This document shows, one piece after another, positions 18,400 through 27,398 of a stretch of 64,000 nt of DNA. Both the position numbers and the translations under genes were made by a program. This DNA comes from Methanothermus fervidus DSM 2088. GTDB taxonomy: Archaea > Methanobacteriota > Methanobacteria > DSM-2088 > Methanothermaceae. Positions within the stretch are counted from its first letter, which is position 1. Each line of letters opens with the position of its first letter. The stretch lies in NCBI GenBank assembly GCA_000166095.1, contig CP002278.1, positions 1,086,001 to 1,150,000 on the forward strand, given 5' to 3'. The notes under the pieces are model-generated. The model was given only the letters and a program-made list of their open reading frames with translations. It did no database searches and was not told the origin of the DNA.

Positions 18400-18465
18400 G
18401 GGATGGATATAAGGTGAAAGAGTTGGAGGACACCTCCTCATGAAAACCATAAAAATAAGTCCAAT
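18391..18465 (+). repeat. 75-bp direct repeat, right copy
   Basis: Matches 10876-10950 apart from two substitutions; a one-base G difference lies just before it. It supplies the surface-protein stop codon, the ribosome site with hairpin and the start of membrane gene B. Recombination between the copies would remove 7.4 kb and leave membrane genes A and B as a direct tandem pair. Confidence 0.85.
18425..18437 (+). promoter_or_regulatory. Ribosome-binding site inside a perfect hairpin
   Basis: GGAGG-ACA-CCTCC, then TC and ATG 18440. The Shine-Dalgarno sequence is exactly paired with a CCTCC anti-Shine-Dalgarno mimic by a five-pair stem with a three-base loop. It would block initiation unless melted, as in an RNA thermometer. 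The same arrangement is at 10910-10922. Confidence 0.6.
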
Positions 18466-19312
18466 AAGATGGAAAGTTATGAGATTTTATTCTAATAAAG
18501 TTAGTAAAATAGTTTCAAAAATTTTGTTTGTATTGTTATTATTTATTATAGGTTCTTTACGTCCTAGCCATAGATATTTTATGCCCATGAAAGAAATAAT
18601 TACAACATTAATTTTATTTATATTTGTAGGAATTATCCTAGTAATTTTTTTACTACCTAGCATTATTCTAGAGATAGATCCTAAAGAAAGGGCAAAGGAT
18701 ATACTTTTTACAATTTTGATCATACAATTGATGCTGGTTATTTTAGGATTAATATTTCAAATTACTGCGTTTATATTTATACTAATGGTGTCTCCAATCT
18801 TAGTTCTCATCTATATATATCAAAAATGCAAAGAGAAAGTATATGTTGTTTATGAAGATTCAGAGGGAAAAGAGATAGATAGGTATATATTTAATCTATA
18901 TACCTGTTATGATCGTGTAGACATTCCACTCTTTTCAAGTTATAGTATTTCAGATTTTATGGGGCGTGTTGTTGTGATACAATTTTTAATTTATTTTATG
19001 TTAGTGACTTTCCTCTGTTTTGCTATACTTCGTGTATTGGAGGCTAAATATGGTTTGGGAGCATGTGCAGCTCTATTGATTTTAATTGCAGTAGTTGTTT
19101 TTGCTCTTCCATTTTATTTTTATGTCTCAGGTATAGAAAAAAATAGTGAGAGGGCCACAATAAAGAAATACTTAGTTATAAACATGGATAAAAGGACAAT
19201 AAAAATTTATAATGATAAAGAAGAATTTTTAAGGGATAGATATGGAATGAAACGCCCTAAAAAAAGATATGAATTTATTTTTCCATTGGACTTTTTGAGC
19301 TACCTCCTATAG
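18440..19312 (+). CDS. Polytopic membrane protein, paralogue B, C-terminus altered by element
   Basis: The 290-residue paralogue of the protein at 9984. It has an identical MKTIKISPIRWKVM start, five or six hydrophobic segments and a matching tail, YLVINMDKRTIKIYNDKEEFL. The central charged loop of paralogue A is missing. After the shared tail the frame runs into the right end of a TnpB-element relic: the last residues SYLL and the stop TAG are coded by the element's CTACCTCCTATAG. The natural C-terminus is therefore probably lost. Translation starts behind the GGAGG hairpin. Function unknown. Confidence 0.7.
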   Translation: MKTIKISPIRWKVMRFYSNKVSKIVSKILFVLLLFIIGSLRPSHRYFMPMKEIITTLILFIFVGIILVIFLLPSIILEIDPKERAKDILFTILIIQLMLVILGLIFQITAFIFILMVSPILVLIYIYQKCKEKVYVVYEDSEGKEIDRYIFNLYTCYDRVDIPLFSSYSISDFMGRVVVIQFLIYFMLVTFLCFAILRVLEAKYGLGACAALLILIAVVVFALPFYFYVSGIEKNSERATIKKYLVINMDKRTIKIYNDKEEFLRDRYGMKRPKKRYEFIFPLDFLSYLL

Positions 19313-19718
19313 AGCTTCTAACTTCATCAAAAAAGTATAATCCTAAGTAGAGTATTCTCCTAAATAGGCAATCAGAGCTACTCCACTCTTCAACAATACT
19401 CTACATATAGACTTATTCTTTGGAAAATAATTATAAAAAAATAATTATAAACATGCCTACAAATCTCTAAACTTTCCAATAGCTTATTTTTTGTTTTTAC
19501 TTGGATAAAGTCTGGATTTATATGCATAGATACATGGCATGAAAAAAGTAATGGATTAATATTATAGTTTTATTAATTTATAGAGTATTTTTTTGAGAGA
19601 GAGAAAGAAGGAGTAGAAAAGAGAGTTGTGTATATTTTTTAGAACAAGTGCTAGTTTTGTACTTCATCTATATATAAATACTTTTCCTATTTTTTCATGC
19701 CTGATAGAGTGGAAATCT
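19300..19718 (-). mobile_element. TnpB-element relic (ends kept, gene deleted)
   Basis: About 420 bases; together with flanks this fills the 440-base gap after the membrane gene. The right end (CTACCTCCTATAGAGCTTCT) follows TTTTTGAG. About 30 bases before the left half an ATAATTATAAAAAA duplication is seen. The left half matches the intact element from ATAATTATAAACATGCCTAC (the tnpB 5' end) to CCTGATAGAGTGGAAATCT. The tnpB interior is deleted. It resembles the relic at 37592 more than the others, sharing AAAAAAGTATAATCCTAAGT. Confidence 0.85.
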
Positions 19719-19751
19719 CTTTCCCTTTATAAAGTAGAAATTCCGAATAAT

Positions 19752-20657
19752 TTATCTGTGTGCCAATCCAACCATTTCATCCACAGACTTAAAATTATTT
19801 TCTTTCATGAATTTTTTAAGCCCATAAACAATGTCTTGAAAAATATTCACCCCTTTATAGAGAATTCCTGTTCCTATTTGTACAGCTCTAGCCCCAGCAT
19901 ATAAAAATTCAATAACATCTTTGTATGTTGTAATTCCACCTACACCAATTATAGGTATCTCCATATTTTCATAAATTTCATATACACAACGTATAGCTAT
20001 TGGTTTTATGGCAGGACCTGACAATCCTCCAAAACGATTGGATAAAACAGGTTTGGCAGTTTTAATATCAATTTTCATCCCAGGTCCTACAGAGTTTATC
20101 AATGTTAAGGCGTCACACCCGCCTTTTTTAGCATTAATAGCTATCTCAACAATATCAGCAACATTAGCAGTTAATTTTACACTTACAGGTAAATTAACAG
20201 CCTTTTTAACAGCTTTAACAACTTCATATGTAAGTTTAGGGTCCTGACCTATAAATGATCCATATCCTTCTCCTGCATGTGGACATGAAACATTTATTTC
20301 TATCATATCAACCAAATCAGATACTTCCTTTGAAACTTCAGCAAATTCTTTTGGAGATGACCCTGCAATAGATGCAATTATAGGTATTTCTTTTTTCACC
20401 TTCTTTAATTCTTCTTTAAAAATTTTGACACCTGGATTGGACAATCCAATTGCATTTAATATTCCACAATCTACCTCAACTATAACTGGGTTTTTGTAAC
20501 CTTTTTTTGGATTTTTTGTAAAAGATTTTGTTACAACCGCACCAGCTCCATGGTCATAAATTCTATTTAATGACGAGGCTGTCATTCCTAAAATTCCTGC
20601 TGCAAGCATTGTAGGATTTCTTAACTTCAATCCACAAATTTCTGTTTCTACATTCAT
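19752..20657 (-). CDS. pyrD: Dihydroorotate dehydrogenase, catalytic subunit
   Basis: FMN enzyme of pyrimidine synthesis that oxidises dihydroorotate to orotate. The 301 residues are the usual length for the class 1B catalytic subunit. It shows the (beta/alpha)8 fold start with LRNPTMLAAGILG, AIGLSNPG near 70, the active-site NVSCPHAGEGYGSF (catalytic Cys) near 127, VKLTANVADI, and the phosphate-binding GVGGITTYKDVIEFLYAGA and QIGTGILYKG. Class 1B needs the iron-sulfur flavoprotein PyrK, which is encoded apart at 38140. It is divergent from nop5, and the 150-base spacer holds both promoters. Confidence 0.93.
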   Translation of the reverse strand: MNVETEICGLKLRNPTMLAAGILGMTASSLNRIYDHGAGAVVTKSFTKNPKKGYKNPVIVEVDCGILNAIGLSNPGVKIFKEELKKVKKEIPIIASIAGSSPKEFAEVSKEVSDLVDMIEINVSCPHAGEGYGSFIGQDPKLTYEVVKAVKKAVNLPVSVKLTANVADIVEIAINAKKGGCDALTLINSVGPGMKIDIKTAKPVLSNRFGGLSGPAIKPIAIRCVYEIYENMEIPIIGVGGITTYKDVIEFLYAGARAVQIGTGILYKGVNIFQDIVYGLKKFMKENNFKSVDEMVGLAHR

Positions 20658-20811
20658 GGGTTATTCCTCACAAACTTTTTACAAATAAATTTAACAAATT
20701 TTCTTTGAAAGAAAATTAAAATTAAGTTTTTAAGAATTATCCTTATACTAATATTAGAATATAAAAAATTTTGTACTCGGCACAAATAAATTTGATAGGG
20801 GGTTTCAACAA

Positions 20812-21900
20812 TTGAGTAAGATGAAATGTTATCTTGTCACATGTATTGCAGGTTTTATAGCTTTAGATGAGAATTTCAATATTATTGATTTTGAACCATT
20901 TAGAGGAAATAATATCAAAAAAATATTGGAATATCAGGAAGGAGAATTTTTAAAAGAAGAATCAAATATAATAGAGAGATTATCTAAAAAAGCATCTGAA
21001 ATTTTTGTTGAGAGGTATCATCCAAAATATGAAGATTTTGGAAATGTTGTAGTTGAATGTCCACATAAAGGTGGAGAATATGTAAGAGAAAATCTTCCAG
21101 AAATTTTAAAGGAAATAGGTAAAAAATATAAAAAAGACGTGCACGATGTTTTACTTAAATTAACACGGGAAAAAATTAAAAAGAGCGTAAAAAAAGATGT
21201 AACATTAGTACAGGCTGTCAATGCTTTGCAAGATGTTGAAGAAACATTGAATAAATTAATAGAAAGATTGAGAGAATGGTATAGCATACATTTTCCTGAA
21301 ATGGATAAAATAAGGAATCATGAAGAATATGTGAGGCTAATAACAAAATTTAAGAAAAGAGAAAAAATAATGAAAAAACTTAAAATAAAAGATACTATAG
21401 GCGCTGACTTTAAAGGTAAAGATGTAAATATCATAGTAGATTTTGCAGAAAAGGTAGAACAACTACAAAATATCAGAAAAAAATTGAGAAGATACATAGA
21501 TAAGAAGATGAAGGACATTGCACCAAATTTAAGAGATGTGGCTGGATCATTACTTGGTGCAAAATTAATTGCACATGTGGGAAGTTTAGAAAGATTAGCC
21601 TCATTACCTTCCTCAACAGTGCAAGTATTAGGCGCTGAAAAAGCTTTATTTAGACATTTAAGAAGAGGAGATAAACCTCCAAAACACGGACTTATATATC
21701 AACATCCATATATATGGAGAGCTAGATACCATATTAGGGGAAAAATTGCTAGAACTTTAGCTTCTGCAATTTCCCTGGCAGCTAGGAAGGATTTATTTAC
21801 AGGAAAACATGATCCAAACATTAAAGCAGAGCTTGATAGAAAAGTTAAAAAAATAATGAAAAAATATTCTAAATCCAAAAGAAGGAGACGAAAAAGATGA
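20812..21900 (+). CDS. nop5: Nop5/NOP56-family C/D sRNP core protein
   Basis: Scaffold of the archaeal box C/D ribonucleoprotein that guides 2'-O-methylation of rRNA: it dimerises by its coiled coil, binds L7Ae-bound guide RNA and recruits fibrillarin. The 362 residues show an N-terminal fibrillarin-binding domain, a central Lys/Glu-rich coiled coil (about 100-230), the NOP signature [20 protein letters not shown] near 275-295, and a basic tail KSKRRRRKR. The start is TTG 20812 with AGGGGG upstream; an in-frame ATG lies three codons later. The fibrillarin gene overlaps its stop (ATGA). A guide RNA of this system is at 7523. Confidence 0.93.
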   Translation: MSKMKCYLVTCIAGFIALDENFNIIDFEPFRGNNIKKILEYQEGEFLKEESNIIERLSKKASEIFVERYHPKYEDFGNVVVECPHKGGEYVRENLPEILKEIGKKYKKDVHDVLLKLTREKIKKSVKKDVTLVQAVNALQDVEETLNKLIERLREWYSIHFPEMDKIRNHEEYVRLITKFKKREKIMKKLKIKDTIGADFKGKDVNIIVDFAEKVEQLQNIRKKLRRYIDKKMKDIAPNLRDVAGSLLGAKLIAHVGSLERLASLPSSTVQVLGAEKALFRHLRRGDKPPKHGLIYQHPYIWRARYHIRGKIARTLASAISLAARKDLFTGKHDPNIKAELDRKVKKIMKKYSKSKRRRRKR

Positions 21901-22553
21901 TAGAGCTGCCAAATTTTCGTTTCTATAAGAAAAAACTTTTAACTTTAAATTTAACTCCTGGATTTAGAGTGTATGGTGAAAAATTGTTAAAAATTGGTGG
22001 GAAGGAATATAGGGTGTGGGATCCTTATAGATCTAAATTGGCTGCTGCAATACTAAATGGACTCAAAAAATTAACACTTACTCAAGATTCAAGAGTTTTA
22101 TATTTAGGGGCATCTTCAGGAACTACTGCATCACATATCTCTGATATTTGCAGGGATGGAATGTTATATTGTGTTGAAATTTCAACAAGAATGGTCCGGG
22201 ATTTAATTAAGGTTTGTGAAAAAAGAGAAAATATGGCACCATTACTTGAGGATGCAAGGAAACCAGAAAGATATTTACCTTTTATAGAGAAAGTTGATTT
22301 AGTTTATTGTGATGTTGCACAACCTGACCAAACAAATATTTTCATTGAAAATATGCGGCTATTCTTAAAAAATTCTGGACAAGGATTTATAGCAATAAAA
22401 GCTAGGAGTATTGACACTGCTAGAGATCCAAAAGAGATTTTCAAAGAAGAAAAACAAAAATTAAAAGAAGCAGGGTATAGAATCCTAGAGAGTATTAGAC
22501 TAGAACCATATGAAAGAGACCACATTGCATTTTTAGTTGAACATAGGGAATAA
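21897..22553 (+). CDS. flpA: Fibrillarin, rRNA 2'-O-methyltransferase
   Basis: Catalytic subunit of the C/D-box RNP, transferring methyl from S-adenosylmethionine to the ribose 2'-OH. The 218 residues match archaeal fibrillarins. ATG 21897 overlaps the nop5 stop by four bases, so the two are translationally coupled. Motifs: [14 protein letters not shown] near 40, the AdoMet-binding [18 protein letters not shown] near 66-82, [12 protein letters not shown] near 135, and [11 protein letters not shown] near 165. The C-terminal [17 protein letters not shown] is conserved in the family. Confidence 0.95.
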   Translation: MIELPNFRFYKKKLLTLNLTPGFRVYGEKLLKIGGKEYRVWDPYRSKLAAAILNGLKKLTLTQDSRVLYLGASSGTTASHISDICRDGMLYCVEISTRMVRDLIKVCEKRENMAPLLEDARKPERYLPFIEKVDLVYCDVAQPDQTNIFIENMRLFLKNSGQGFIAIKARSIDTARDPKEIFKEEKQKLKEAGYRILESIRLEPYERDHIAFLVEHRE

Positions 22554-22559
22554 TGGGTT

Positions 22560-22958
22560 TTAAGTTGCTGATTTAGCGCCTTCAAATATAAGTTCCACAT
22601 AATCGTATGGTGTCTTCCCTATAAATTTGTAAAGTTCTAATTCTGGCATTTTTTTAAGTTCTTCAGTCTTTATACCTTCCTTTTTACTTAATCCTTCTAA
22701 ATAATATTTAAAGTCTGGGCCTAAGTTGTCTTGTAATCTATAACCTCGCCCAATAGCTGCTAATTCGCTTTTATCATATCCTTTAAGTAATTCATCTATT
22801 TTCTTCTTCAAAGATGGATTTAAATGCTTAAATGTACCACATTCAATTGCTGAGATAACATCCTTTGGAACTCCCAATTCTTCAGCTAGTTCTTCTTGTG
22901 TTTTTCCTTTAACTTTCCGATATCCAAGTATTATATCTTTAAGATCATCAACAATCAT
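22560..22958 (-). CDS. XRE-family helix-turn-helix protein
   Basis: The 132-residue protein has an N-terminal lambda-repressor-type helix-turn-helix: VKGKTQEELAEELGVPKDVISAIECGTFKHLNPSLKKKIDELL (about residues 16-58). The C-terminal half is unassigned and mostly helical (GPDFKYYLEGLSKKEGIKTEELKKMPELEL). The start is ATG 22958, six bases after GGAGGT; an upstream TTG or ATG at 22976 is not supported. It converges with fibrillarin (seven bases apart). It may regulate its own promoter or the divergent sugar isomerase; the target is unknown. Confidence 0.75.
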   Translation of the reverse strand: MIVDDLKDIILGYRKVKGKTQEELAEELGVPKDVISAIECGTFKHLNPSLKKKIDELLKGYDKSELAAIGRGYRLQDNLGPDFKYYLEGLSKKEGIKTEELKKMPELELYKFIGKTPYDYVELIFEGAKSAT

Positions 22959-23143
22959 ACTTCTACCTCCACACAAATCTCTATTTTTTCATGAATAAAT
23001 AATTTTATGTAAGTATTACTAACTATCATTGGAAACATTAGAGTGCAAAGAAATTTGCTTTTATTGAAAAAAATATTATTCAAAAAAGAAAAATAGGGCT
23101 GTAGTGTGTAAGCAATGAAAAAGTTTGGATGGTGGAGATATTT

Positions 23144-23728
23144 GTGATAATCAAAGAAGCTATTAATGAAATTATCAACAGTGTCAAAAAAATTCAATCT
23201 GAGATAGATTATTCAGCTGCTGAAAAAATGGTGGAATTAATATTAAACTCAGAAAATGTTTTTGTAATTGGAGCAGGACGATCTGGATTGGTTGCTAAGG
23301 CATTTGCAATGAGGCTTATGCATTTAGGAATAAGTGTTTATGTTGTGGGTGAAACAATTACTCCAGCAATAAGGAAAGGAGACAGTTTAATAGCTATATC
23401 AGGGTCTGGAGAAACAATCTATGTTGTAAATGCAGCTAAGATTGCTAAAAAGAGAGGATCAAAAATTATATCAATTACATCTTACCCAAATTCAACTTTA
23501 GGAAAACTATCAGATTTAACAATTGTTATTAAAGGCAGGACAAAAATAGATAAGGAAAAAGATTATCTAACTAGACAAATAAAAGGGCAACATATATCAA
23601 TGGCACCATTAGGGACAATATTTGAGATTTCGTGCCTGGTGTTCCTTGATGGCGTTGTTGCAGAATTAATGACCAGGATGAGTAAAACTGAAGAAGATTT
23701 AAGAAAAAAACACAATGTTTTAGAGTGA
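23144..23728 (+). CDS. hxlB: 6-phospho-3-hexuloisomerase, copy 1
   Basis: SIS-domain isomerase that interconverts 3-hexulose 6-phosphate and fructose 6-phosphate in the ribulose monophosphate route; archaea run this in reverse to make pentoses. Motifs: VFVIGAGRSGLVAKAFAMRLMHLG near 40-63 and AISGSGETIYVVNAAKIAKKRG near 88-110, with conserved SMAPLGTIFE and DGVVAELM near the end. GTG 23144 lies six bases after GGTGGAG; an ATG at 23129 overlaps that ribosome site and is less likely. A second copy is at 56242. The hexulose phosphate synthase partner is not in this window. The 3' end overlaps convergent fdhD by nine bases. Confidence 0.88.
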   Translation: MIIKEAINEIINSVKKIQSEIDYSAAEKMVELILNSENVFVIGAGRSGLVAKAFAMRLMHLGISVYVVGETITPAIRKGDSLIAISGSGETIYVVNAAKIAKKRGSKIISITSYPNSTLGKLSDLTIVIKGRTKIDKEKDYLTRQIKGQHISMAPLGTIFEISCLVFLDGVVAELMTRMSKTEEDLRKKHNVLE

Positions 23729-24418
23729 AATACGGTGAGGACAGGTATAAACATTAAACCTTCTATCTCTAACAAAACCAACAATGGTTATGTTGTAGTC
23801 TTTAGCTAAAGACAGTGCAGAATACATAGGAGCTGCATTTGAAATTACTATAGGTATTCCTAATCTCGTAAGTTTTAAAATTAAGGAATCAGATACCCGA
23901 CCACTATAAACAACAAAACTTTCAGAAAAATTTAAATTTTTTAATATACCATGGCCAAGTACTTTATCTATAGCTGCATGACGACTTATATCTTCCTCAA
24001 ATATTTTATTTCCATCCGATATTAACCCAGCTATGTGCGTGCCTCCAGTTATTTTCCATATTTTAGCATTTTTTTCCAAGGATTTAAAAGATTCAAAAAC
24101 ATCCTCTGTTGAAATTTTAAGCTTAGATTTCACTGGAGATAAAGGTAAGGAATCTTTATTAACCTTAACTATTATAGTTTTTCCATCAATCTTCAATTCA
24201 TGTATATTTTTTAGGGATTTAACAATCCCATTTCCAAAAAGGTAACCAATTGTGAATGCTTTCAAAGATTTTGGTGTTATACGATATTTTTTGGTTTTTT
24301 CATTTATTTTTAATAAAAATTCTACATCATATGGAACAACTTCCTTTATTCTCTTCTTGGAATTATCTTTAAACCTTAATGCAGATACTTCTCTATACAA
24401 CATATTTGTATTTTCCAA
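23720..24418 (-). CDS. fdhD: FdhD-family formate dehydrogenase accessory protein, CxxC loop missing
   Basis: FdhD delivers sulfur to the Mo/W cofactor of formate dehydrogenase. The 232-residue protein fits the family: EVVPYDVEFLLKINEK near 25, LKAFTIGYLFGNGIV near 50, WKITGGTHIAGL near 120, DISRHAAIDKVLGHGI near 140, and the C-terminal GFVRDRRFNVYTCPHRI. The flexible CGxCG loop expected between about residues 85 and 100 is replaced by SLPLSPVKSKLKIS with no Cys, so sulfur transfer by the standard route looks impossible. It may act as a cofactor chaperone only, or serve another Mo/W enzyme. Its start overlaps the end of moaA by 26 bases. Confidence 0.8.
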   Translation of the reverse strand: MENTNMLYREVSALRFKDNSKKRIKEVVPYDVEFLLKINEKTKKYRITPKSLKAFTIGYLFGNGIVKSLKNIHELKIDGKTIIVKVNKDSLPLSPVKSKLKISTEDVFESFKSLEKNAKIWKITGGTHIAGLISDGNKIFEEDISRHAAIDKVLGHGILKNLNFSESFVVYSGRVSDSLILKLTRLGIPIVISNAAPMYSALSLAKDYNITIVGFVRDRRFNVYTCPHRISL

Positions 24419-25319
24419 AGTATGGTGACCTCCTATGTATAGCTTCTATAAATAATTTTTTTAACATATAGTTAGATTTACACTTCAAAGCTGGTTTTAG
24501 ATCAACTAAATTGTCATTTCTTAAAAGACATGGCTTTATTTTTGCATCAGGTGTTATTCTCAACCTAGTGCAATTTGCACAAAAAACAGAATTATCCATT
24601 GGTCTAACAATTTCAATTTCACTACCGTCAATAAAGTATTTCTTACGTCCATGCATAAATTTCCTTTCCATGACTTTTTCTGCTTTTTTACGTATCTCCT
24701 CTTCAATGGAATCTAAGCTTTTATAATATTTCTCAAAATAATCCGAATTATCATCTATCTTAACCAATTCTATTATTTGTAAAATTGCTCCATGCTCTTT
24801 ACAAAATTCAAATAAATCCCAAACTTCATTTTCATTTATGTCTTTAAGAATTAGCATGTTGATCTTTACAGGGTGTAAACCTGCTTCAATTGCTTTTGAT
24901 ATCCCCTCTTTAACTTTGTCCAAAAAATCTTTTCCAGTTATAGATTTGTATATATGATTTTTCAATGAATCAAGACTTACATTTATTCTGTCAAGACCTG
25001 CTTTTTTTAACTTATATGCATAATTTTTAAGATATACTCCATTAGTTGTCATTGAAATATCTTTAAAATTAAGAGAGTTTAAGGCAGAAATAATTTCAAC
25101 TATATCTTTTCTTATTAAAGGTTCTCCACCAGTAATCTTTACTTTATTTATATCAAATTCCTTAGCCACCTTACATATCCTATAAATTTCTTCTTTGGAC
25201 ATTTCATAATTAGTGGGTAAAGTACCTTCCTTATGACAATATATACAGTTAAGGTTACACCTACGTGTTACAGATATTCTTAAAGACTTTATAGGTCTTC
25301 CAAACCTATCTTTAATCAT
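24393..25319 (-). CDS. moaA: GTP 3',8-cyclase MoaA
   Basis: Radical SAM enzyme of the first step of molybdopterin synthesis, converting GTP to 3',8-cyclo-dihydro-GTP. The 308 residues include the SAM cluster TRRCNLNCIYCHKEG (C21, C25, C28), KITGGEPLIRKD near 60-71, SLDSL near 116-120, and the second cluster that binds GTP, FCANCTRLRITPDAKIKPCL near 255-275. The start is ATG 25319 behind TAGGAGATTAAA. It is co-directional with fdhD. The leader holds a C/D-box-like motif set and, further up, a TnpB-element relic. Confidence 0.93.
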   Translation of the reverse strand: MIKDRFGRPIKSLRISVTRRCNLNCIYCHKEGTLPTNYEMSKEEIYRICKVAKEFDINKVKITGGEPLIRKDIVEIISALNSLNFKDISMTTNGVYLKNYAYKLKKAGLDRINVSLDSLKNHIYKSITGKDFLDKVKEGISKAIEAGLHPVKINMLILKDINENEVWDLFEFCKEHGAILQIIELVKIDDNSDYFEKYYKSLDSIEEEIRKKAEKVMERKFMHGRKKYFIDGSEIEIVRPMDNSVFCANCTRLRITPDAKIKPCLLRNDNLVDLKPALKCKSNYMLKKLFIEAIHRRSPYFGKYKYVV

Positions 25320-25358
25320 TTTAATCTCCTAATGAGCTAGTAAAATGTGTTTAAATTC

Positions 25359-25410
25359 TCAGTAAAAAAGTTCATCATGGCTTTAGCTCAGCTAACCCTC
25401 TTTTCATCAC
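25359..25410 (-). ncRNA. Candidate C/D-box sRNA upstream of moaA
   Basis: Minus strand order: box C GTGATGA (25404-25410), a 12-nt guide AAAGAGGGTTAG, D' CTGA (25388-25391), a 9-nt spacer, C' ATGATGA (25372-25378), a 9-nt AT-rich stretch, D CTGA (25359-25362). All four boxes are perfect and the size (52 nt) is normal. Against it, no terminal stem is visible and the second guide is nearly all A/T. It lies in the moaA leader on the same strand. No target recognised. Confidence 0.5.
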
Positions 25411-25446
25411 TCATAACAGTGGACTACCCTACAGAATCTACTTGAG

Positions 25447-25880
25447 CTACTCCCTACGGAGCTTCCTGCTTCATAGAGAAAACTTGCCCAAACTATATCC
25501 CTACAGGAGATAGTTTTGAGTAGAGTATTCTTTTAAACAGGCTATCAGGGCTACCCCATACTCTCAACAGTATTCTATATATTCTACATGCTGATATATA
25601 ATCCCTTAGTTTATTCTTACATGTTAGAAAATAATTATAAACATGCCTACAAATCTCTAAACTTTCCAATAGCTTATTTTTTGTTTTTTACTTGGATAAA
25701 GTCTGGATTTATATAAGTATATTCATGAAAAAAGTAATGGATAATATATAGTTTTCCTTTAGGAATTATTGCGTTGGAGAAAGAAAGAGTAGAAAAGAGA
25801 GTTTGTATATTTTTTAGAACAAGTGTTAGTTTTGTACTTCATCTATATAAATACTTTTCCTATTTTTTCATCCCTGATAG
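25447..25880 (-). mobile_element. TnpB-element relic upstream of moaA
   Basis: About 434 bases filling most of the 620-base gap between moaA and the adhesin gene. It follows CTTGAG and begins CTACTCCCTACGGAGCTTCC. It retains the omega-RNA-like hairpin ACTATATCC-CTACA-GGAGATAGT, then jumps by internal deletion (after TTAGTTTATTCTTACATGTT) to the tnpB 5' end and the left end. The left terminus is truncated after CCCTGATAG. Frames within it are remnants. Confidence 0.85.
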
Positions 25881-25941
25881 AAATAAGGCTTTTTTATGAG
25901 GTTTTTGTCTGAAAAAAAATTAAGCGATATATAAAAAAGAA

Positions 25942-27329
25942 TCACCAAATATCAATAAATCCACGTTCATGCCCTTGGCCTGTGAGATGCAATGCATATC
26001 TAGCTATATACCTAAATTCTCCCCTCGGAGCTATGTATTTACTTATCTCCCTCATCTGTGGATTAAAGCCCTCAATTTCATATTTTATTCTTAGATTTAA
26101 TGGAATTCCATTCTTTGATGGATTTTTAACAATCATTGTTCCAGATACTGCATATCCTCTCAGATATTTACCAAGATTTATTGTTTTTGTTTCATTTGGT
26201 TTTAGAGTTATTGTTAATTCCTTATAGCTAACTTTTTTCCCATCATCAGGATTTGTGTAGACTGTGATGTAATATTTTATGGTTATTTTTGATTTTCCAG
26301 TATTTGTTAGAGTTATATTATAATCTAATGATTCATAGTGTATATTATCTGGTATATTATTAAAGAAAACATTTGAATTATCTACACTGATGTTAGGGTA
26401 TTCACGAAATGCTGAAACATAAATAGCACCGCCTAATTTAGCTTTATTGTACTTAAATATAGTATTTGTAATTGTTAAATCATCTTCATCTGTGATAATG
26501 GCACCGCCCCTAGTAGCAACATTGTTATCAAATATACAATTGTTTATTATTATTGAACCACCGGGATTGTTAATGGCACCTCCGCTTACGCTAGCACTAT
26601 TATTCTCAAACTTACATTTATCAATTGTTAAACCACCAGCATTGTCAATGGCACCGCCTTTATATTTAGCCCTGTTCTCTACAAATAAGCATTTAGTTAA
26701 ATTTGTAGGGGCATCAATTCCATTATCAATTGCTCCTCCATGATAACATGCTAAATTATTCCTAAATATACTGTTGTATACTGTAAGATTAACAGAATTA
26801 GAAATAGCACCGCCACATTTACTAGCATAGTTATTTTCAAAACTACAGTTCTTAACCTCTAGATATCCTTCCCTATCTAACGTGGGTGAATTTTCATAAC
26901 CATAATTGTAGATTGCTCCTCCATCTTCACTAGCATAATTATCCTTAAATTTACAGTTCTCAACCACTAAATATCCATTATTATTTATTGCACCACCTTC
27001 TGTTCCATTTCCATTGGTCAATGTTAAATTTATCAACCTTACATTTGCACCGCCGAAAATTGTGAATATAGGGCCTTCCCTCTGAGCATCAATTACAACT
27101 CCATCCTTATCTTCACCTACAATAGTTAAATTCTTATCTATCACAATTCCTGAAGCATAATATGTCCCATTATGCATAAATATTGTCTCTCCAGGATTAG
27201 AGTATTTTATTACATCTTTAAGAGTGCTATTCCCTGGATAAACTTCTTTAACTCCATATGCTTGAGAAATTGCCAACAGAACTAGCAATGTTGAGAGGAT
27301 TAATACAGCTTTAGACTTCGTTTTAACAC
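25942..27329 (-). pseudogene. Adhesin-like protein with Pmp/beta-helix repeats, start damaged
   Basis: Surface protein of the methanogen adhesin-like type. The body is a right-handed beta-helix of GGAINN-like repeats ([35 protein letters not shown], about residues 75-290), followed by the domain [20 protein letters not shown] shared with the 14605 protein. It ends at GFIDIW. The longest open frame from an accepted start is TTG 27288, in the middle of the signal helix. Upstream residues [24 protein letters not shown] form a complete signal peptide, but no start codon is in frame; adding one base to A4 (T4 at 27321-27324) would join it to GTG 27329. So the start looks frameshifted, or initiation is non-standard. 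Confidence 0.65.
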
Positions 27330-27398
27330 GTCCTCTTTATTTTTAGTTTGTATTCAAAACAAATATTATTTTTTACTTCGACTATATATATATCTTTT

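Noticed and set aside
19626-19904. Plus-strand open frame of 92 codons
   Set aside because: It lies in an element relic and antisense to pyrD.
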